From positions 531,559 to 595,558 of the forward strand of contig RPFO01000500.1 of assembly GCA_009746045.1 (NCBI GenBank): DNA of 64,000 nucleotides, written 5' to 3'. The notes under the pieces were generated by a model. It did no database searches. It had not been told where the DNA came from and worked only from the letters and a program-made list of their open reading frames with translations. The position numbers and the translations under genes were made by a program. Below are positions 1-10,114 of the stretch, piece after piece (position 1 is the first letter of the stretch; each line of letters begins with the position of its first letter). This DNA comes from Mesostigma viride. Lineage: Eukaryota; Streptophyta; Mesostigmatophyceae; Mesostigmatales; Mesostigmataceae.

Positions 1-60
1 GAGGCTTCACGTACGTCGCCATCGTTGGCTACCAATCGCTATGCTTCCCGTGATAATACA

Positions 61-540
61 CTACGCGTCCGAACAAAATGTCGAGAAAGCAAACAATCTA
101 CACGCGAGAGAACTGGGCTGATAGCTTTTCAGTACTGGTTTTACCGTGCCTTCAAATTCCATTAGCTTACTTAACCATGGCTGACTAATTTTAGCTAACG
201 CGATCAACATACACACTACACGATCAAAGGAATCACGGGTCATGTGAAATGTTGCACGGAAGTCCGCGTCCGTCATGACACCCCCTCGCTTTGCTGATTC
301 CCAAAATCCACGTCCTGCGGCCCTATCATATGCCCACGGGCGACCGGGCTGCCACCCGCCTCGTCGGTCGTCTGGCTTGTCGTCCATTGCCATCCCCATC
401 ATCACTTGTGTGGCGGTTGCCATGTATTCCGCCTCGCGAGCCGCATTTTCCTGAATAATGCGGATCGCGGCCTGCTTCCTGCGTAGCTGCAGGTAGCGCA
501 CCAGCACGATGAGAAATATAACTATTAGTCTCGCGATCAT
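61..540 (-). CDS. PIF/Harbinger-like transposase, first exon (partial)
   Basis: Open frame of 159 codons starting with ATG at 540. Residues about 75-110 contain a W-rich stretch followed by DADFRATFHMTRDSFDRV, which resembles the segment before the DDE nuclease domain of PIF/Harbinger transposases and their domesticated ALP1-like relatives (an aromatic residue, then an FR.F.M.R..F pattern). The first 20 residues are hydrophobic, which is unusual for this family. The catalytic DDE part is not in the window. A GGCACG|GTAAAA sequence near 152 could be a splice donor, so the frame after it may be intron and the rest of the gene would lie left of position 1. It could be a live transposase, a remnant or a domesticated gene. 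The family call rests on pattern only. Confidence 0.45.
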   Translation of the reverse strand: MIARLIVIFLIVLVRYLQLRRKQAAIRIIQENAAREAEYMATATQVMMGMAMDDKPDDRRGGWQPGRPWAYDRAAGRGFWESAKRGGVMTDADFRATFHMTRDSFDRVVCMLIALAKISQPWLSKLMEFEGTVKPVLKSYQPSSLACRLFAFSTFCSDA

Positions 541-718
541 GGCTACGCACTTTCATCCACTAACGCGCGGCAGCGATGGTGGCCGCACTGTCTTCCCGGC
601 GTGCACGTGTTCCCCGCCCTTTTCACGTCGTGTTCCCCGCCCTTTTCGTGCATCGACCAAAAAAAAAAAATTAATTCTGACTGGAACTGGCCGGAACTGC
701 TTTTTTCGAGTTCCAGGA

Positions 719-1708
719 GTTCCACCCAGTGTTTTTTTTAGTGGCGATACACCGCCAAATGTGGCGGTGTGGCACTTTTTTTGGCAAAATGTGGCGGTGC
801 CACCCACTTGGACAGGGCACCCAAGAAGCCACAATTTGGCCGTGCTGTTCTACTTTGTAGTTTCGTTTCGCCACAGGGTGGCCGTGCCTGAAGTTCACTC
901 TAGTACAGGCTACGCCACAATTGGCGGTGTCAGCCGGTCTTCCGGCCGGCGTTCCGCCACAAGCCTCCCTAGTACTAGAACTACTATGAGTATTACTATG
1001 ACTGACTGACTTACTGACTGCATAGTGCATGTACGTAGAGCCCGGCCAAGTGCCAAGTGGCAAGTGGCCCGCTGCCAGAGACCAGAGTGCACTGTGCAGA
1101 CTGCAGCTTGTGTGCATTTTCTGGCTTCAGCTGGCTGGCGGCCTGGCGGCTGGCGCCTCAGTTCCAGTCACTCGCCAGCCATACAGTACTGTACTGCATT
1201 GCATTGACTATGTGTTTCGACTTTCGGCACTTCAGTAATCGTTTTGTTAAGCAGTGGCTGTAGTGGTAATCGTTGTTGTTAATTTACCAAGTACGCCCGG
1301 CGCCGATGCCTGAGACGGAGACGCTCGCCCGCCTTGTGTACAGGCATTCACGCCTTAAGTTGGGTTCGAGGTTTTTGGTCAACCCAACTTCAGGCGTGAA
1401 CCCAACTTAAGGCGTGAATGATTCTAATAAATTCTACTAGTTTGAACTTAAGATAATTAAACATACTGTTCTGAACTACTTTGAACTTGGAATGCCAGTA
1501 CGGCGCCGCGCCGCGCTGACCCCGCTGCCGGTAGGGTCATTTGCTGCACCAAAAAGCCAGCCCGCCACACGTGGCCGTGCCAAGCCCAATTTTAATTGGC
1601 TTAAAGCCACACATTGGCCGAGTAAACTGAAGTTTTCATAGTTCGAAACGCCACAAGTGGCCTAGCGCCACTAGTAACGAAAACCTTAAAAAAAACACTG
1701 GTTCCACC
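719..1708. mobile_element. hAT-1: non-autonomous hAT-type DNA transposon with 8-bp TSD
   Basis: The element runs 727-1700. Its ends are inverted repeats beginning CAGTGTTTTTTTTA (727-740), with the complement ending in CACTG at 1700. It is flanked by a perfect 8-bp target duplication, GTTCCACC, at 719-726 and 1701-1708. CAGNG ends with 8-bp duplications define the hAT superfamily. Both ends carry many short GTGGC/GCCAC palindromes (about 740-960 and 1560-1665), which look like the subterminal binding sites of hAT transposases. No transposase frame is present, so it would need an enzyme supplied elsewhere. A separate palindrome lies inside at 1345-1420. Confidence 0.85.
1345..1420. repeat. Short palindromic element, 23-bp perfect arms
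   Basis: The arms at 1345-1367 and 1398-1420 are perfect inverted repeats (CATTCACGCCTTAAGTTGGG...). The 30-bp centre holds a further partial copy of the same arm. Related sequence recurs at 19103-19230, so this is a dispersed repeat. It lies inside hAT-1 and probably inserted there or was picked up by it. Confidence 0.7.
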
Positions 1709-2445
1709 CCAGTTCCGGTCGAATTAGCGGTTAATTAGAATTACATTTCTAATTGGACGGCCCAATGTGGAAACCTCTAGTTCCGGAACCGACTGAATTA
1801 GGACCCTAACTCCCCGGAACTGACGAATGTGGAAAGGGCCTAATTATCATGCGGACCAGCCTACTGTACTGTATGGATCCACTACCTTTTAATAACCCTG
1901 TCGGACCACAGGCGCGGGAATACACTACATACAGTATGTACTCAGTCTCAACTCATCAGTCAACGCCATGCGGCGTGGGAAACAACAACAACAACAACAA
2001 CATCTCCATAGTAAGTACCTATCATTCATCACTTCCCTAATCCCTGGACCGTTTCGAAATCTCTGCTGCCCATGTGCGGCGTGGGCAACAGCAACAACAA
2101 CATCCCGGTGAAATGGGTGGGCAACAACAACAACAGCCCAATCTCTGCTGCCCATGTGCGGCGTGGGCAACAACCACAACAACAACAACATCCCTCCGGG
2201 CCGAAACTGGGCTACCGGTATCACCCGAATCTGACCGAAAGCCTTCCATACGCCGAAGGATCTGCCCCGATCCAGCTGGGCCATCTCTAAGCGTCGGATA
2301 GCCGAGCGATTGGAAGTGACAACGCTTTCGACGGCTGGCGCTACTCGGGGTTGCTTGACGGTGGAATGCGTTGGTGGGCTCAGCGCGGTAAAGGCTGGCA
2401 AAGGCGGGGTTGACGAGCGACGGGGCTCTGTGCCATTTCACGGAA
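1709..2445. repeat. Upstream region with CAA microsatellite and 83-bp duplication
   Basis: No gene is supported here. CAA-trinucleotide runs occur at about 1980-2002, 2088-2102, 2120-2136 and 2168-2192. A segment containing AATCTCTGCTGCCCATGTGC is present twice, at about 2057 and 2140, giving a period of roughly 83 bp. Frames read through this part are translated repeats (Q/N or T runs). The stretch is the 5' flank of the secreted root-cap protein gene and may include its promoter; no convincing TATA box was seen. Confidence 0.6.
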
Positions 2446-5400
2446 ATGGCGTCCATGAGGGCTGCGCTTGCTTTGGTCCTTCTTTTGTCCGTGGCGAGTT
2501 ACGCCGCGGGACAGATGTGCTCCTACACCGGCACGCCGCATAGGTCGAATGCCACGACTGGCAGGGTTCGTACCGACTGGCTCCTGACCCTCGCAGTCGA
2601 TAAGTTCGACCGGGCGTGCGGCACCTTGAACAGCGTCTCGGTGAATTTTACCGGAGTCGTTACTGGTATTGCTGGTTTTGAATCTCAGGAACTCGGCATT
2701 ACCATTGACATCACGCTGAACTTGCAGGCAAGGATTAACATGTCTTACAATTCGGCCCCCCTGTTTGACGTGACGCCACGTGATAGCGTCCTGGTTCCTG
2801 CCCGCAATATCACCCCTTTTGATGGCACCATTGACTTTGCTGGTGGATCTGGCAAGACGTACAATGATATGGAGGGCCGTGCCAGCCAGAGCAAGACCTG
2901 GAATGCGCCGGCTGAAGTCCAGACGTTCGTTGCCTCTGAGGGCAGTGCCAGGGCTTAGTAAGTGATGCCCTTTTCGATACATGGCGTAAGCTATTGTTTC
3001 GTTCAGTCGGTACCGGACATGCACAGCATAGATTTTCCCACGATGCTTGCTTGTTGCCGGGTTGTTTTAAGTCTTCTGCTGGTGGCCTTCCGGGGCAGGT
3101 TGGGTAAGCTTTTTCCTAAACCGATCTATACCGTGCACTAATCCCGCGCGCAGCACTGTCCCTTGCATACGGTTTTTGTTCTTGTGTCCTATGCCAACAG
3201 CTTCCCAACCAACGCTGTTGCTCTTTCCCGTGCTGAGGGCGGTGGCAACCTGGTGCAGCTCTTCAACACGTTCGCGCAGGCTTCTATCACAGTGCTGTAC
3301 GTCTACACCCCGATCGCTCCCTGCAGCACTGAGCAGATGATCATGGCCAACCCTGAGAGGTGCTGCCGCCAGCTCTTCTTCCCAGAGCTCAATGCCTACG
3401 GTGATGTGGTGCGCACAACCTGCTGCAACACCCTGATCATGTCCGGTGGGTACGACCCAGCGGAGGCCAGCTTCCCAGCTCCCCTCCGTGACAACTGCTG
3501 CGACATTTGCCCGATTGGTGCCCCCCCCACCACCCCGGAGTGCTACCGCGACTACCACAAGTCCTGCTGTGCGGCCGCCCCGTTTGAGGGTGGTGAGTGT
3601 TTCTTGTGGTGGGAGCTGCTGAGGCAGGACTTCGCTCGTGTTATCTAGCCCCAGACTAGTGCTTGTAACATCATGGAGTGTCCGGTTGCCAACTTTGATC
3701 GGTTTTCTTGTTTCCAATGCCTGTTAACAACTGGGATGCTCAGACAGGGGGTGCACTTGTTGCTCGGATGGGGGTTGCTCTGGTTGCCCCAATCATGCTC
3801 ATGATTTCCACGGTCTCAGCATTTACCCGTACATGGCTAGGGGATTTTCCCGGTGTGTGCACTTCAACAAATACACCTGCGGATAGCAAAGGCTGTCCCC
3901 AGACTACCATGGTTTTCCTAATATTAGTATGCATATTTATGTATGAACCACCCTTGTGCAGGCCGGAAAATAAACTTCTCCTGGCCTCTAACATCCCAAG
4001 ATATACCTCCCCAATTCTACAACACGAGGGTCTACCATAGGGCCTTTTCTGCGGCGCGCCCCGCAAGATACCCCAACATATATACGTACCTGCTGAAAGA
4101 ATGATTCCCAAAGTTAGATTACACGTAACAACAGTTTATAAGTGTACACCAATCAGGATCACTACAGTACATGCATGTTACTCAAGCTTCCCTGATCATG
4201 GATCTTTCAGCCTGTGAAAGCCTTGCGTGTTGCCATCAAGTCGCTGACACTGACATCATTTGCTGCCCTCTTTTGGTGCTTGATGTTGTGCGGGTTCAGT
4301 TCCCCCCCCCACCAACCCATGGTGCGTGGAGCCATCCATCCGCTCTGACCCCCACTTTGTCGCCGGTAACGGCCTCAAGTACGACTTCATGGGCAAGGCG
4401 GGCGAGACCTACTGCCTGTTCTCTGACAAGACCCTGCACATGAACATGCACATGATCGGCGTGCGCGGCAACCCGGAGCGCAAGGCCACCTGGATGGACA
4501 CCATCTCCATCATGTATGTGCGCAGCCGTGCGGACATGATTGCATTTCAGCATAGGCAGTCATACTTCCTGTGTCTTGTCCTCTCTTGCTGACATATGGG
4601 TAACCAGTGCATGCTTCCGTGAGCGCTGGTGCTCGAGATTCCAGACAGCAGGACTTCTCCCTTTTTGCTTTTGTTTCATTTCGGGTCACAGGCCTAGGGT
4701 TTTGGCGATATGAGTCTGGAATGGTCTGATTCTGATATGGAAACGGCAACATAAGCCAGGCAACCATTTTTGTTCAGGGCCAGGAAGATGCGGGTTGAGC
4801 CGCAATACGTGGTGCGCGGTGGTACTCTGGTCATGATTGTACGCCGCTGCGGCTTTCTTGCATGCTGCATCATCATTTCACTTCAGCGAGTACACAATCT
4901 TTAAAGCGAAAAGGAATCTTGCTTTCCTTGGGATTCCAAAGCTCACTGCGAGTTGTGGGTTGTCCAAGGCGCCACAATTTGCTACTGTGAAACGAATCCT
5001 GTTGTCTGGAATCTCTCGACTGGGGAGTTGTTTTTTAGGATGAATGTGGTGGGGTACTATGTTGTTTTCTCATGCAAGCGGAGTATGCGCCTCCCCTAAT
5101 TGTTGTTTTATTTTTGTCCTGCAGGTACTACCCCTTCTACAACATCACCATATCCGCTGACTCCCCCGAGGGCACCCCCTTCACTGCCGCCCACGGCACT
5201 GTCACCATCAACGGCAAGGCCATGAAGTCCCAGAAGGTGTCCACCATGGTCCGCTGGCACGGTCTGACTGTGCAGCGCCGCAAGACCCGCGTCTTCGTCT
5301 CGATTGAGAACCTGATTGACGTCGAGGTCGAGGTTGTGCGCGCTGCCTTCTGGAAGTCCGCTGATGGCCCCGGCCAGAACTACCTGAACTTCAAGGTGGT

Positions 5401-5689
5401 CTCACTGAACGTCTCGGACTCTGTCCATGGTGTTCTGGGCCAGACCTTCCGCAGCTCATTCGACGTGACTGACCCCGCCGCTGTCAAGGGCAAGAATGGT
5501 GAGGGCGTCTTGGAGGGCAGCATGGCCGACTACGTCGCCTCGGACATCCTGGCCGCTGACTGCAAGGTCTCCCAGTTCGTTGGTGCCAAGTCCTGGACCG
5601 ATGCCGTCGTGGTGCCATCCGTCCACCTGCGCTCGTGGACCGGTGAGGCCGGCGGTGACTCCAACGATGATGAGGATGACACCGAGTAA
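2446..5689 (+). CDS. Secreted protein with choice-of-anchor-E-like and root-cap domains
   Basis: Multi-exon gene. ATG at 2446 begins a clear signal peptide (MASMRAALALVLLLSVASYA). Exon 1 2446-2957 (GTAAGT donor), exon 2 3201-3592 (donor GTGAGT), exon 3 4300-4513 (donor GTATGT) and last exon 5125-5689 keep phase; a small exon near 4778-4838 is likely but its 3' edge does not resolve. Exons 1-2 (about residues 24-200) resemble bacterial choice-of-anchor-E domains, with a DGTIDFAGGSG strand pattern and the ending LFNTFAQASITVLYVYTP. Exon 2 then gives a Cys-rich segment with several CC pairs. Exon 3 onward matches the plant root-cap/LEA-like domain: SDPHFVAGNGLKYDFMGK at its start, GVLGQTFR and an ADCK motif near the end. 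The C-terminus is an acidic tail. It is probably an extracellular or wall-associated structural protein; the biochemical role of this domain family is unknown. TGTAA motifs follow the stop. Confidence 0.8.
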
Positions 5690-5842
5690 AAACTAGCTGT
5701 TGGCGATATTTTCTGGTGCTCGTTAGTGTTCTCAGCCTTGATGATATGTCTGAGTGCTACGTCACCCCCCCAGCATGCTTTTTCTTTTTCTGGCTTTAGT
5801 GGTAGGGCATGTGCACATCATTCTTGTGCTGTTGCAACCTGC

Positions 5843-5870
5843 TGTAAATACGATTATCAAATTTTTGTAA
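5843..5870 (+). terminator. TGTAA polyadenylation motifs
   Basis: TGTAA occurs at 5843-5847 and 5866-5870, about 155-180 nt after the stop of the root-cap gene. TGTAA is the usual poly(A) signal in chlorophyte green algae, which supports both the 3' end of this gene and the host assignment. Confidence 0.6.
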
Positions 5871-6401
5871 CATCGTTTGTTGGACACAAGCCCAGAGACA
5901 GCTGGTGGTCTTATAAATTGGTTTCTTGCACTTTCCCAGCCTGCACTAGGGCATTTGGTACAAAGTAGCTGAGTGGGTAAAGCACACAAAATGTAGAGTA
6001 CTTATTTCCATGTAGTGTGATTCCTCATTGAATGGCAGGGATTCGATCGCAACTGAGGCTCGCCGCGCCGAGTCACGAGATCAGGGTGTTTGGTTCCTAG
6101 CTTCCAATAGTGGTCAGCGGTTTAATTAATAGCGGGTCCCCTATTCCGTAGGCTGTCTCCAGGGTGTCTGCCTCTAGAGCGCCGCGCTGAACAGTGTTTC
6201 TAGTAGAGGTTTTTAGGAAACGTCAAAATGTTGACTTTTTGCCCCGGCGTAGCGTCAACATTTGACTTTTAGCCCCGGCGTAGCGTCAAACATGATGATT
6301 GCTTTTTGGGGGGGGGGGGCTGGCCTAGGCCTGCTAGTTTGGGGAACAGCTTGCAAATATAGACGTTCTGCTAATCATCGTGGACAGCCACGAGGTAGCC
6401 A
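5871..6401. repeat. Intergenic stretch with a 31-bp tandem duplication and G run
   Basis: No gene is seen. Two adjacent copies of a 31-bp unit containing GCCCCGGCGTAGCGTCAA lie at about 6231-6292. A run of about 12 G follows near 6308-6319. The ORF1-only retroelement starts immediately to the right, at about 6402. Confidence 0.5.
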
Positions 6402-7009
6402 TGGCTGACGGCGGAGCTCATAACTTTCACGTTTGAGCACCAAATTTAGCCGTTAATATCACTATCGCTTCGTCTTTCTAAGACGCACATGCTGATATAA
6501 TTTTCCGAATCTGAAACGCAATATACGATGAGCAAACGCCCATCAACGCAACGCAGCCTGACGGCTGCGCTCGGCAATGAAAATACGTCTGCAGCTCAGG
6601 CTGCAGCTTCGCCATCAGGTCCGGCAGGCCCAGCGGTGACACTAGTCGTGCACTGGTGGTCGCCCAGCAACCTCCCGGGCTCAATGCCTTGCCATCGGCA
6701 TCGCCTGACCCTAAACGCAGCCGCCCAGCCGACAACACAGGAGGGTTTTCACGCCCCAAAGAACCGCGCTTTCGGCCTGAACCTTTCAAGGTCGATGATC
6801 ACGACTGGACCAACATGTCCCCGGCAACTGCCCTGCGTTGCATCTTCTACGGGGACTACACCTCGCTTTATGACCTGTGCCTCCATCTCTACGACATCAA
6901 TCGCCTCATTAGCTCGGACGGCAGCTGGTGGCATAACATCAGCGTGCTGGACGGGTGCAACCGCGCCTTCCTCCAACACATCATCCTCAACTCCCTTCTC
7001 ATGCGCTCT

Positions 7010-7596
7010 CACTACATTTCGCCACCGCGGAAACCCAATTTATGCGAGAATGTGGTTCCGTCAATATGGCGGGGGTTACAAATTCAATTACGAAGTTCGG
7101 CACCGTCGGATACCAGTAAAGCAACACATGTTATCTAGAATCGCGCCATTTGGCATCAATTGGCCAGTTCTGAAAATTCGATGAAATCTCTAGTCCTTGG
7201 TCGAATATTTCCCTCCGATTCCGATGACGAAATTTGAGTACGAATTTTTTAGTACAGTCCACCGTTTTGTTCACTTCAGTATATTCCCACGCCGCTTGCT
7301 GACCTGACGGAGGCCGAATTCGTCTGAACACTAGCGAAAGTGCGCTCGATACTAAAAATTGCTACTTCCGAGATGTCTGACGGAATTCCTGCTAGGTCCA
7401 TGCTTTGGTACTGGACGGATGCTGAAATTCACTGTGGCTCTTTCCGAACGAGGAAAATTGTCAGAAATCTATATCTCGATAGGAACGTAACGAAATTTCC
7501 AAGTATCTGACGCTCGGAGACCTGCCACCGTTTTCCCCTACTTGACCGAACCACATTCCCCGCTAAAAAAGGTGTCCTAGGCGGCGAAATGTAGTG
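7010..7596. mobile_element. 587-bp terminal-inverted-repeat element with CACTACA ends
   Basis: The ends are perfect 14-bp inverted repeats, CACTACATTTCGCC at 7010-7023 and its complement ending at 7596; similarity extends to 17 bp with one mismatch. It lies within the ORF1 of the family B element, and removing exactly 7010-7596 restores the frame (LLMRS then DGEIWAP) without any duplicated base. The ends resemble CACTA (En/Spm) transposons, but the expected 3-bp target duplication is absent (TCT on the left, GAC on the right). Its interior is AT-richer than the surroundings and shows no coding frame, so it is non-autonomous. Confidence 0.7.
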
Positions 7597-7840
7597 GACG
7601 GCGAGATCTGGGCTCCATCCGTCTCCGCCTCCACACTCCGTTCCATCCTCACGGAAGCCTTTCAGCAGCACGTGACCCCCCTTGCTGCTGACATAGCAGC
7701 ATGCAATCGGCGGCACGCTGACTGCTGAACTTCCTCACATTTCCACCGCCGCCGCCTCCACCTCCACTGCCATTTCCACCTCCACTGCCGACATCAAAGC
7801 CCAGCTCCTCGACCTTGACCAACGCCTTCAAGTCACCGCC

Positions 7841-8777
7841 AACGCCCTTGAGAAGACAGAGGCCCTGGCGGTTGGGCTCACCAACCCAGCGCCGCCCCTC
7901 TATCTCCTAGACGGCTCTCGAGTCCTGTATCGGGACCGCGTTAAGCTGCTGGGCAGCCTGCTCCCTAGCTGCGAGGTTGATGTGGACCACCGCATCTCCC
8001 TCGCCTGGCACGCTTTACGCCAGTACCGGGCCCTGTGGCGCAAGCCCCTGGGCAAGATCGAGAAACAGGACCTGTTCAAGGTCCTCGTCCTTCCTGTTCT
8101 CACGTATGGCGCCGAGACGTGGACCCTCACCGCCGACCTGGCCCGCAAGCTGGACGGCGCGGTCACCAGCATGCTGCGTTCCATTTTCAGAGTAGGATAT
8201 GCTGCTCATGTCCGCAATGAGGACCTGTACCAGGGTATGCCCTATATCACCAGCACAATTAAGCAACGCCGCCTGCAGCTAGTAGGGCACCTAGCTCGCA
8301 CCAACCAGGTAGACACCTCACGTGGCCCCCCGCAGGACTGCGACCAGCCCAGCCTGGCCGGCACCTCCTGACGTGGGCTGGGCCCAGTGATGTTAGACGC
8401 CGCAAGGCCCGCACCTTCAAGGAACAGCTAGTAGAGGACATGGGGGGCCTAGGCCTCTCCGTGATTTGGAAGAAGATGATGGACAAGGCCAAGTGGGCCC
8501 AGGTCATAGAGGACAACGAGCCCCCCCCAGTGGGGAAGCGCCCGCGAGTGCAATCCCGCGGGAGGCACGCTAGATAGCTCCCCCTAGGGCAGCGTGCGGC
8601 TGCCTAGATAGATGTTGTAGTTAGAATGTTGTTAGATAGATGTAGTATGTAGCCAATGTAGATAGCTTAGACCGGTAGGAATGTGTGCACCCATCCATCC
8701 ATCCATCGGGGTTAATGCTCCGTGACTCCCCAACGGGAGCACGAGTCTAATTAATTAATTAATTAACGCCCTTGAGA
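7841..8777 (+). mobile_element. 5'-truncated LINE A copy with 13-bp TSD
   Basis: Body 7854-8764 is nearly identical to the 3' 0.9 kb of the full LINE A (9965-15312), in the opposite orientation. It carries the end of the reverse transcriptase ORF (7861-8371, including the LTYGAETWTLTADLARKLDG block), the 3' UTR with ATCC repeats, the hairpin CTCCCCAACGGGAG and an (ATTA)n tail. The flanking duplication AACGCCCTTGAGA is at 7841-7853 and 8765-8777. A shift near 8330 truncates the ORF relative to the full copy. The target is the ORF1 of the family B element. Confidence 0.85.
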
Positions 8778-9567
8778 GCTTGCATGACACCGCCGGCCTC
8801 ACCGCCCAGGCGGTGAAGGACATCGCCGCCCAGCCGGCGCCTGCTGGCCCGGCCGGCGATGCTCCCTCCACCTGGGCGGACTTGCTTAAGCAGCACACCA
8901 CCTCCACCACCTCCACCATCTCGGCACAACTCAAGCAACAAGCCCTCGACCTTCGCGAGGAAGCCGACATCGCCCGGCGCAGCCACAATGTCATCGTCAA
9001 GCACTTGGACCAGCCGGCAGGTGAGACCTCCACGAGCCTTCTTGAGGCATTTAAGCGCGCCATTTTCCCCCCCATGTTACTCACTGGTGAGCTGGACATG
9101 TCGGCTGTCCGCCTCCCCCGCGCGCGGGGGAAGGCTGGCCCGGCACCCGTGCTCCTCACCTTTAAGTACATGGCGGACAAGCTGGCGTTCCTTAAATGCC
9201 GCAAGAAGCTCTCGGAGACTCGCTTCACGCTGGACGACGACTTGACCCTGCATGGCCCAGCAACAGCGGCGCCACGAGCTATGGCCGACCTACCTTCAGC
9301 TCCGGCAGAGCGCAAGGGGGAAGCCGGTATACTGGAGGGGGGCGGTCATCCACGTTGACCACAAGCCCTCAGTGGCAGCCCCCTCCTGCCACCTCAGACT
9401 AGAAAAATATATACCAGTAGTGTAGATTAGTACAAGGCTTAGCCTAGCATGTGGCCCCCGCGCATGTGCGCCCATAATGGCCCCCATGGATGATGCCCTC
9501 AACATTTAGCCATGCTTTGTCTATAATGGGACCCCCATGGATGTTGCATGAAGAATTTAGCCATGCT

Positions 9568-9964
9568 ATCAAGGAGACCTCCCCCCCAAACTGGCAGCTC
9601 GGCTCGACGGCACAGTTTACAGGATGCTCCGGCAGGTCCTTAATGTAGGTTTTTCCGAGCGTCCGTCATCAGAGTCTCTGTATCATGGCATGCCTCGTGT
9701 TTCGGACGAGATTAGACAGCGTAGGATAGCATTTGTAGGACACCTCGCCCGCACCAGCCAGGTCGACACCACCCTTGGTCTGGCCGGCCCCCAGCGGCTT
9801 GGACAGCCAGGGCGGCACATTCTGACCTGGCCTGGCCCCAAGGACATTCCCAAAAGGGTAGGGAAACCTGTCACCAACTACGTTCAGATGCTGCTGGACG
9901 ACCTCGTGGTCCCAGCCCAGTTTGAGCACCGCATCCACTCTCTCTCCCGTCTTTGGACTGCCAT
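9568..9964 (+). mobile_element. LINE C fragment, left part (5'-truncated, split by LINE A)
   Basis: The translation from 9579 gives the C-terminal region of a LINE reverse transcriptase (ARLDGTVYRMLRQVLNVGFS..., then an RQRRIAFVGHLARTSQVDT block). The element starts after an 11-bp duplication ATCAAGGAGAC (9568-9578), whose partner is at 15580-15590. It is interrupted at 9964 by the full LINE A and resumes at 15346. The piece 9932-9964 is the left copy of the LINE A target duplication. Confidence 0.85.
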
Positions 9965-10114
9965 TAATTAATTAATTAGACTCGTGCTCCCGTTGGGGAG
10001 TCACGGAGCATTAACCCCGATGGATGGATGGATGGGTGCACACATTCCTACCGGTCTAATCTATCTACATTGGCTACATACTACATCTATCTAACAACAT
10101 TCTAACTACAACAT

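Larger units (their letters stand above)
6528..9356 (+). pseudogene. Broken ORF1 of family B element (RNA-binding-type LINE ORF1)
   Basis: Starts MSKRPSTQRSLTAALGNEN at 6528. A frame change near 6640 moves the reading to the frame that opens MVAQQPPGLNALPSASPDPK. After the two insertions it resumes with the TAGLTAQAVKDIAA and LPRARGKAGPAP motifs shared with the intact copy. The 3' end has further frame damage after the LDDDLTL motif near 9245, where a missing base separates it from the QQRRRELW block seen elsewhere. LINE ORF1 proteins bind element RNA as trimers; a helical region followed by a globular C-terminal part is consistent with that. Confidence 0.7.
6402..9567 (+). mobile_element. 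ORF1-only LINE-like element (family B), copy 1, interrupted twice
   Basis: The 5' end (6402-6527) and the start of the protein match the intact copy at 35597-37556: GGCTGACGGCGG, a TAAGACGCAC block, GATATAATTTTCC, then an ATG with MSKRPSTQRSLTAALGNEN. The ORF1 frame is broken by a 587-bp inverted-repeat element (7010-7596) and by a truncated LINE A copy (7854-8764). The remaining ORF1 pieces are 6528-7009, 7597-7853 and 8765-9356. The 3' untranslated part to about 9567 is followed by a LINE C fragment. The pieces were joined by alignment of their translation to the other copy. Confidence 0.75.

Noticed and set aside
2037-2456. Frames rich in Q/N or V/C upstream of the root-cap gene
   Set aside because: They translate CAA microsatellites and a duplicated segment.
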